From: Kondoa malvinella
Taxonomy: Eukaryota; Basidiomycota; Agaricostilbomycetes; Agaricostilbales; Kondoaceae
Reading direction: 5' to 3'
Assembly: GCA_039545315.1 (NCBI GenBank)
Contig: BCIM01000011.1
Location: forward strand, 62,001-126,000
DNA length: 64,000 nucleotides
The position numbers and the translations under genes were made by a program. Shown in pieces: positions 62,612 through 64,000 of the stretch (positions are counted from its first letter, which is position 1; every line of letters starts with the position of its first letter). The notes beneath the pieces were generated by a model. That model made no database searches and was not told the origin of the DNA. It saw only the letters and a program-made list of their open reading frames with translations.

Positions 62612-63538
62612 ATGACTGGTGAGTCGCCTCTGCTTAGCGCTTAGCTGATACATATGCTTACGACCTTTTCTTGCAGGATCAAAGCAGCACACTGAGGATG
62701 GCGAGATCTCTACTCGTCAAGCAGCTGGTGAGGTTTCATGCGCTGTGCCGAGTCTCTTGCTGAAGTGGTTGAATGTCACAGGCTACAAAGGTATGCTTTT
62801 TCAACTTGTGCACGGACTCCCTCAAACTTTTCGCTCTAGCTACTTTGAAGGTACGTCTTCATCTTTCGCAGTGTCTATGGACTACGCTCAATCCCTAGCT
62901 AGAACACTCATGTCGGCGAAGAAGCTAAAGAGCATGCGAGGGTCAGTCAAACGCCTCGACATTCAAGCTTCCAGAGCCTCAATCGAGGCAACGACTGACA
63001 GGAAGTGCTTGACGCTGCAAGTCTGCTCTTCTTTCGGTCGTCCCATACTAATGCCTGTACAGGCTGGTGTAGAGTAGTAGGTCTTTCGTTGCTCTCAACA
63101 AATGATGCGTGTTGATTTGATTGCCACTACAGCGAGGACCCAGAAGGCAAAAGCCACAACAAGGAGGCTTCAGACTCTTCATCCAAATCTGGTGACTCTG
63201 CTGGTGCTTCTGAACACGACGTGAGTCTCCATCTCCCGCATCTAGTCTGTCTCTCACGTCTGTCCAGCATCGCGTCACGGGCGGCTACAAGGTGCGCTGT
63301 CTACCTTTCTGCACAGCTCAAACTGAGGTGAGATGCAGGCTACTCTCAAGAATGATCATGCTTCCGAAGAGTAACTTATTTAACCATGCTCTACCCTTCA
63401 GCGCTGACACAATTTCTTACACAGAGCTAAAGACCGCGTTCGCGAGAAGCTCGTGCGCCACAGGATGATCGCATTTTCCCTTCTGTCATCTAATCTGTTT
63501 TCACCTCACAGGACGCCGCTGGCATCGCTCACGAATAG
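62612..63538 (+). CDS. con-6: Conidiation-specific protein 6 repeat protein, copy 2 (12 exons)
   Basis: Tandem paralogue of the gene at 61737-62423. Exons 62612-62618, 62677-62727, 62782-62790, 62840-62850, 62903-62941, 63002-63016, 63063-63076, 63133-63220, 63268-63291, 63339-63370, 63425-63452 and 63512-63538 total 345 nt (114 residues). Con-6 units: GYKATLKNTHVGEEAKEHAR and GGYKATLKNDHASEEAKDRVREKL. The intron 63017-63062 begins GCAAGT, a perfect GC-type donor; a GT donor cannot give VLDAAGVEY, the counterpart of VLDAAGIDH in copy 1. The intron at 62942 has a GTCAGT donor. Coding exons as short as 7, 9, 11, 14 and 15 nt make automatic annotation unlikely to find it. Confidence 0.85.
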
Positions 63539-63672
63539 TAGGCATCACAGCAGCGACAGGGATCAGGGACAATGAAAGTAAAGCGAAAAATGCATGTGTG
63601 ACTTTTTCAGTATCTAGCTATATCTACTTGTCTAAACAGAAAATGAGGTGTCCATCTAGTGTTATCTATATT
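63539..63672. other. Convergent 3' region
   Basis: 134 bp between the con-6 copy 2 stop and the stop of the partial minus-strand gene; nothing seen. Confidence 0.4.
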
Positions 63673-64000
63673 CTACTTCTTTTCTTCAGACCCCATGAGT
63701 GCGCCCATAAAGCCGAAATCATCTACGCTTTCCTTCTTTTCATGCTTGCTGTCATCCATAATCACGTACGACACTGTGTGATCGTCCACTTGGATTGTTG
63801 GTGGATTAGAATCGAGCAGAGGGACTGGACTACCGGGTGGTGGGGTAGATGAGCGGAAACCATCTTGTGATAACGTAGGTGTAGTGAATGGGTTAGATAG
63901 AGGCGAAGTTGGGGAGATGAAGTGTTCAGAAGGAAGAGTAGGCGAAGCTGGTCTTGACTGGGTAGTATGAGCTTTGGTATTGGGCAGTTGAGCTTGAAAT
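63673..64000 (-). CDS. 3' end of an unknown gene (5' end outside window)
   Basis: An open minus-strand frame runs from the window edge to TAG at 63673-63675. It is Pro/Ser/Thr-rich and disordered (RPASPTLPSEHFISPTSPL, STPPPGSPVPLLD) and ends VDDFGFMGALMGSEEKK. No domain recognised; composition argues for a real coding tail rather than chance. Confidence 0.55.
   Translation of the reverse strand, partial: FQAQLPNTKAHTTQSRPASPTLPSEHFISPTSPLSNPFTTPTLSQDGFRSSTPPPGSPVPLLDSNPPTIQVDDHTVSYVIMDDSKHEKKESVDDFGFMGALMGSEEKK

Overview
This 64 kb window is nuclear DNA of a fungus, most likely a basidiomycete. Almost every gene is broken by short GT-AG introns of roughly 45-65 nt. The content is typically fungal: SREBP, a Zn2Cys6 regulator, a Kex2-processed secreted precursor, conidiation-protein-6 repeats and a MATH-BTB protein. 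I cannot name the species. No rRNA, tRNA, CRISPR array or recognisable transposon was seen. Gene models were built by reading splice junctions and checking that exon lengths sum to a multiple of three; where a junction could not be fixed I say so.

Layout. 0-7 kb: acetyl-CoA synthetase 3' part (+), an LPMO-like secreted protein (+), a secreted dibasic-repeat precursor (-), 6-phosphogluconolactonase (-). 7-17 kb: poly(A)-binding protein PAB1 (+), ferric reductase (-), quercetinase-type bicupin (+), mitochondrial branched-chain aminotransferase (-). 17-26 kb: Zn2Cys6 regulator (+), GINS subunit PSF2 (-), a hypothetical protein (+), R3H-SUZ RNA-binding protein (-). 26-36 kb: ABC transporter (+), exopolyphosphatase (-), SREBP-type bHLH membrane transcription factor (-), paraoxonase-like lactonase (-). 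36-46 kb: METTL21-type methyltransferase (+), two weak hypotheticals, an F-box protein with an in-frame stop (-), a short STI1 (-), a HypX-like formyltransferase/enoyl-CoA-hydratase fusion (+), IWS1 (-). 46-64 kb: PFTA-repeat protein carrying an ASCH insert (+), secreted RR-repeat protein (-), MATH-BTB protein (+), RRP17 (-), PP4 regulatory-subunit-like HEAT protein (-), a multi-pass membrane protein (-), DUF726 hydrolase (+), two tandem con-6 genes (+), and the 3' end of an unknown gene (-).

There is no operon-like logic, as expected for a fungal chromosome. Several pairs are divergent over very short gaps: IWS1 with the PFTA/ASCH gene (55 bp) and the membrane protein with the DUF726 gene (83 bp).

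The most striking items are: a eukaryotic, intron-containing HypX homologue (in bacteria this enzyme makes CO for hydrogenase maturation); a Kex2-repeat precursor predicted to release five related proline-rich peptides; an ASCH domain inserted inside a prenyltransferase-alpha-repeat protein; tandem con-6 genes, one with 12 exons for 114 residues; an F-box protein whose coding frame continues across an in-frame TAA between two CxxC pairs; and repeated use of 5' splice sites with C at +3 (GTC) plus two GC-AG introns.
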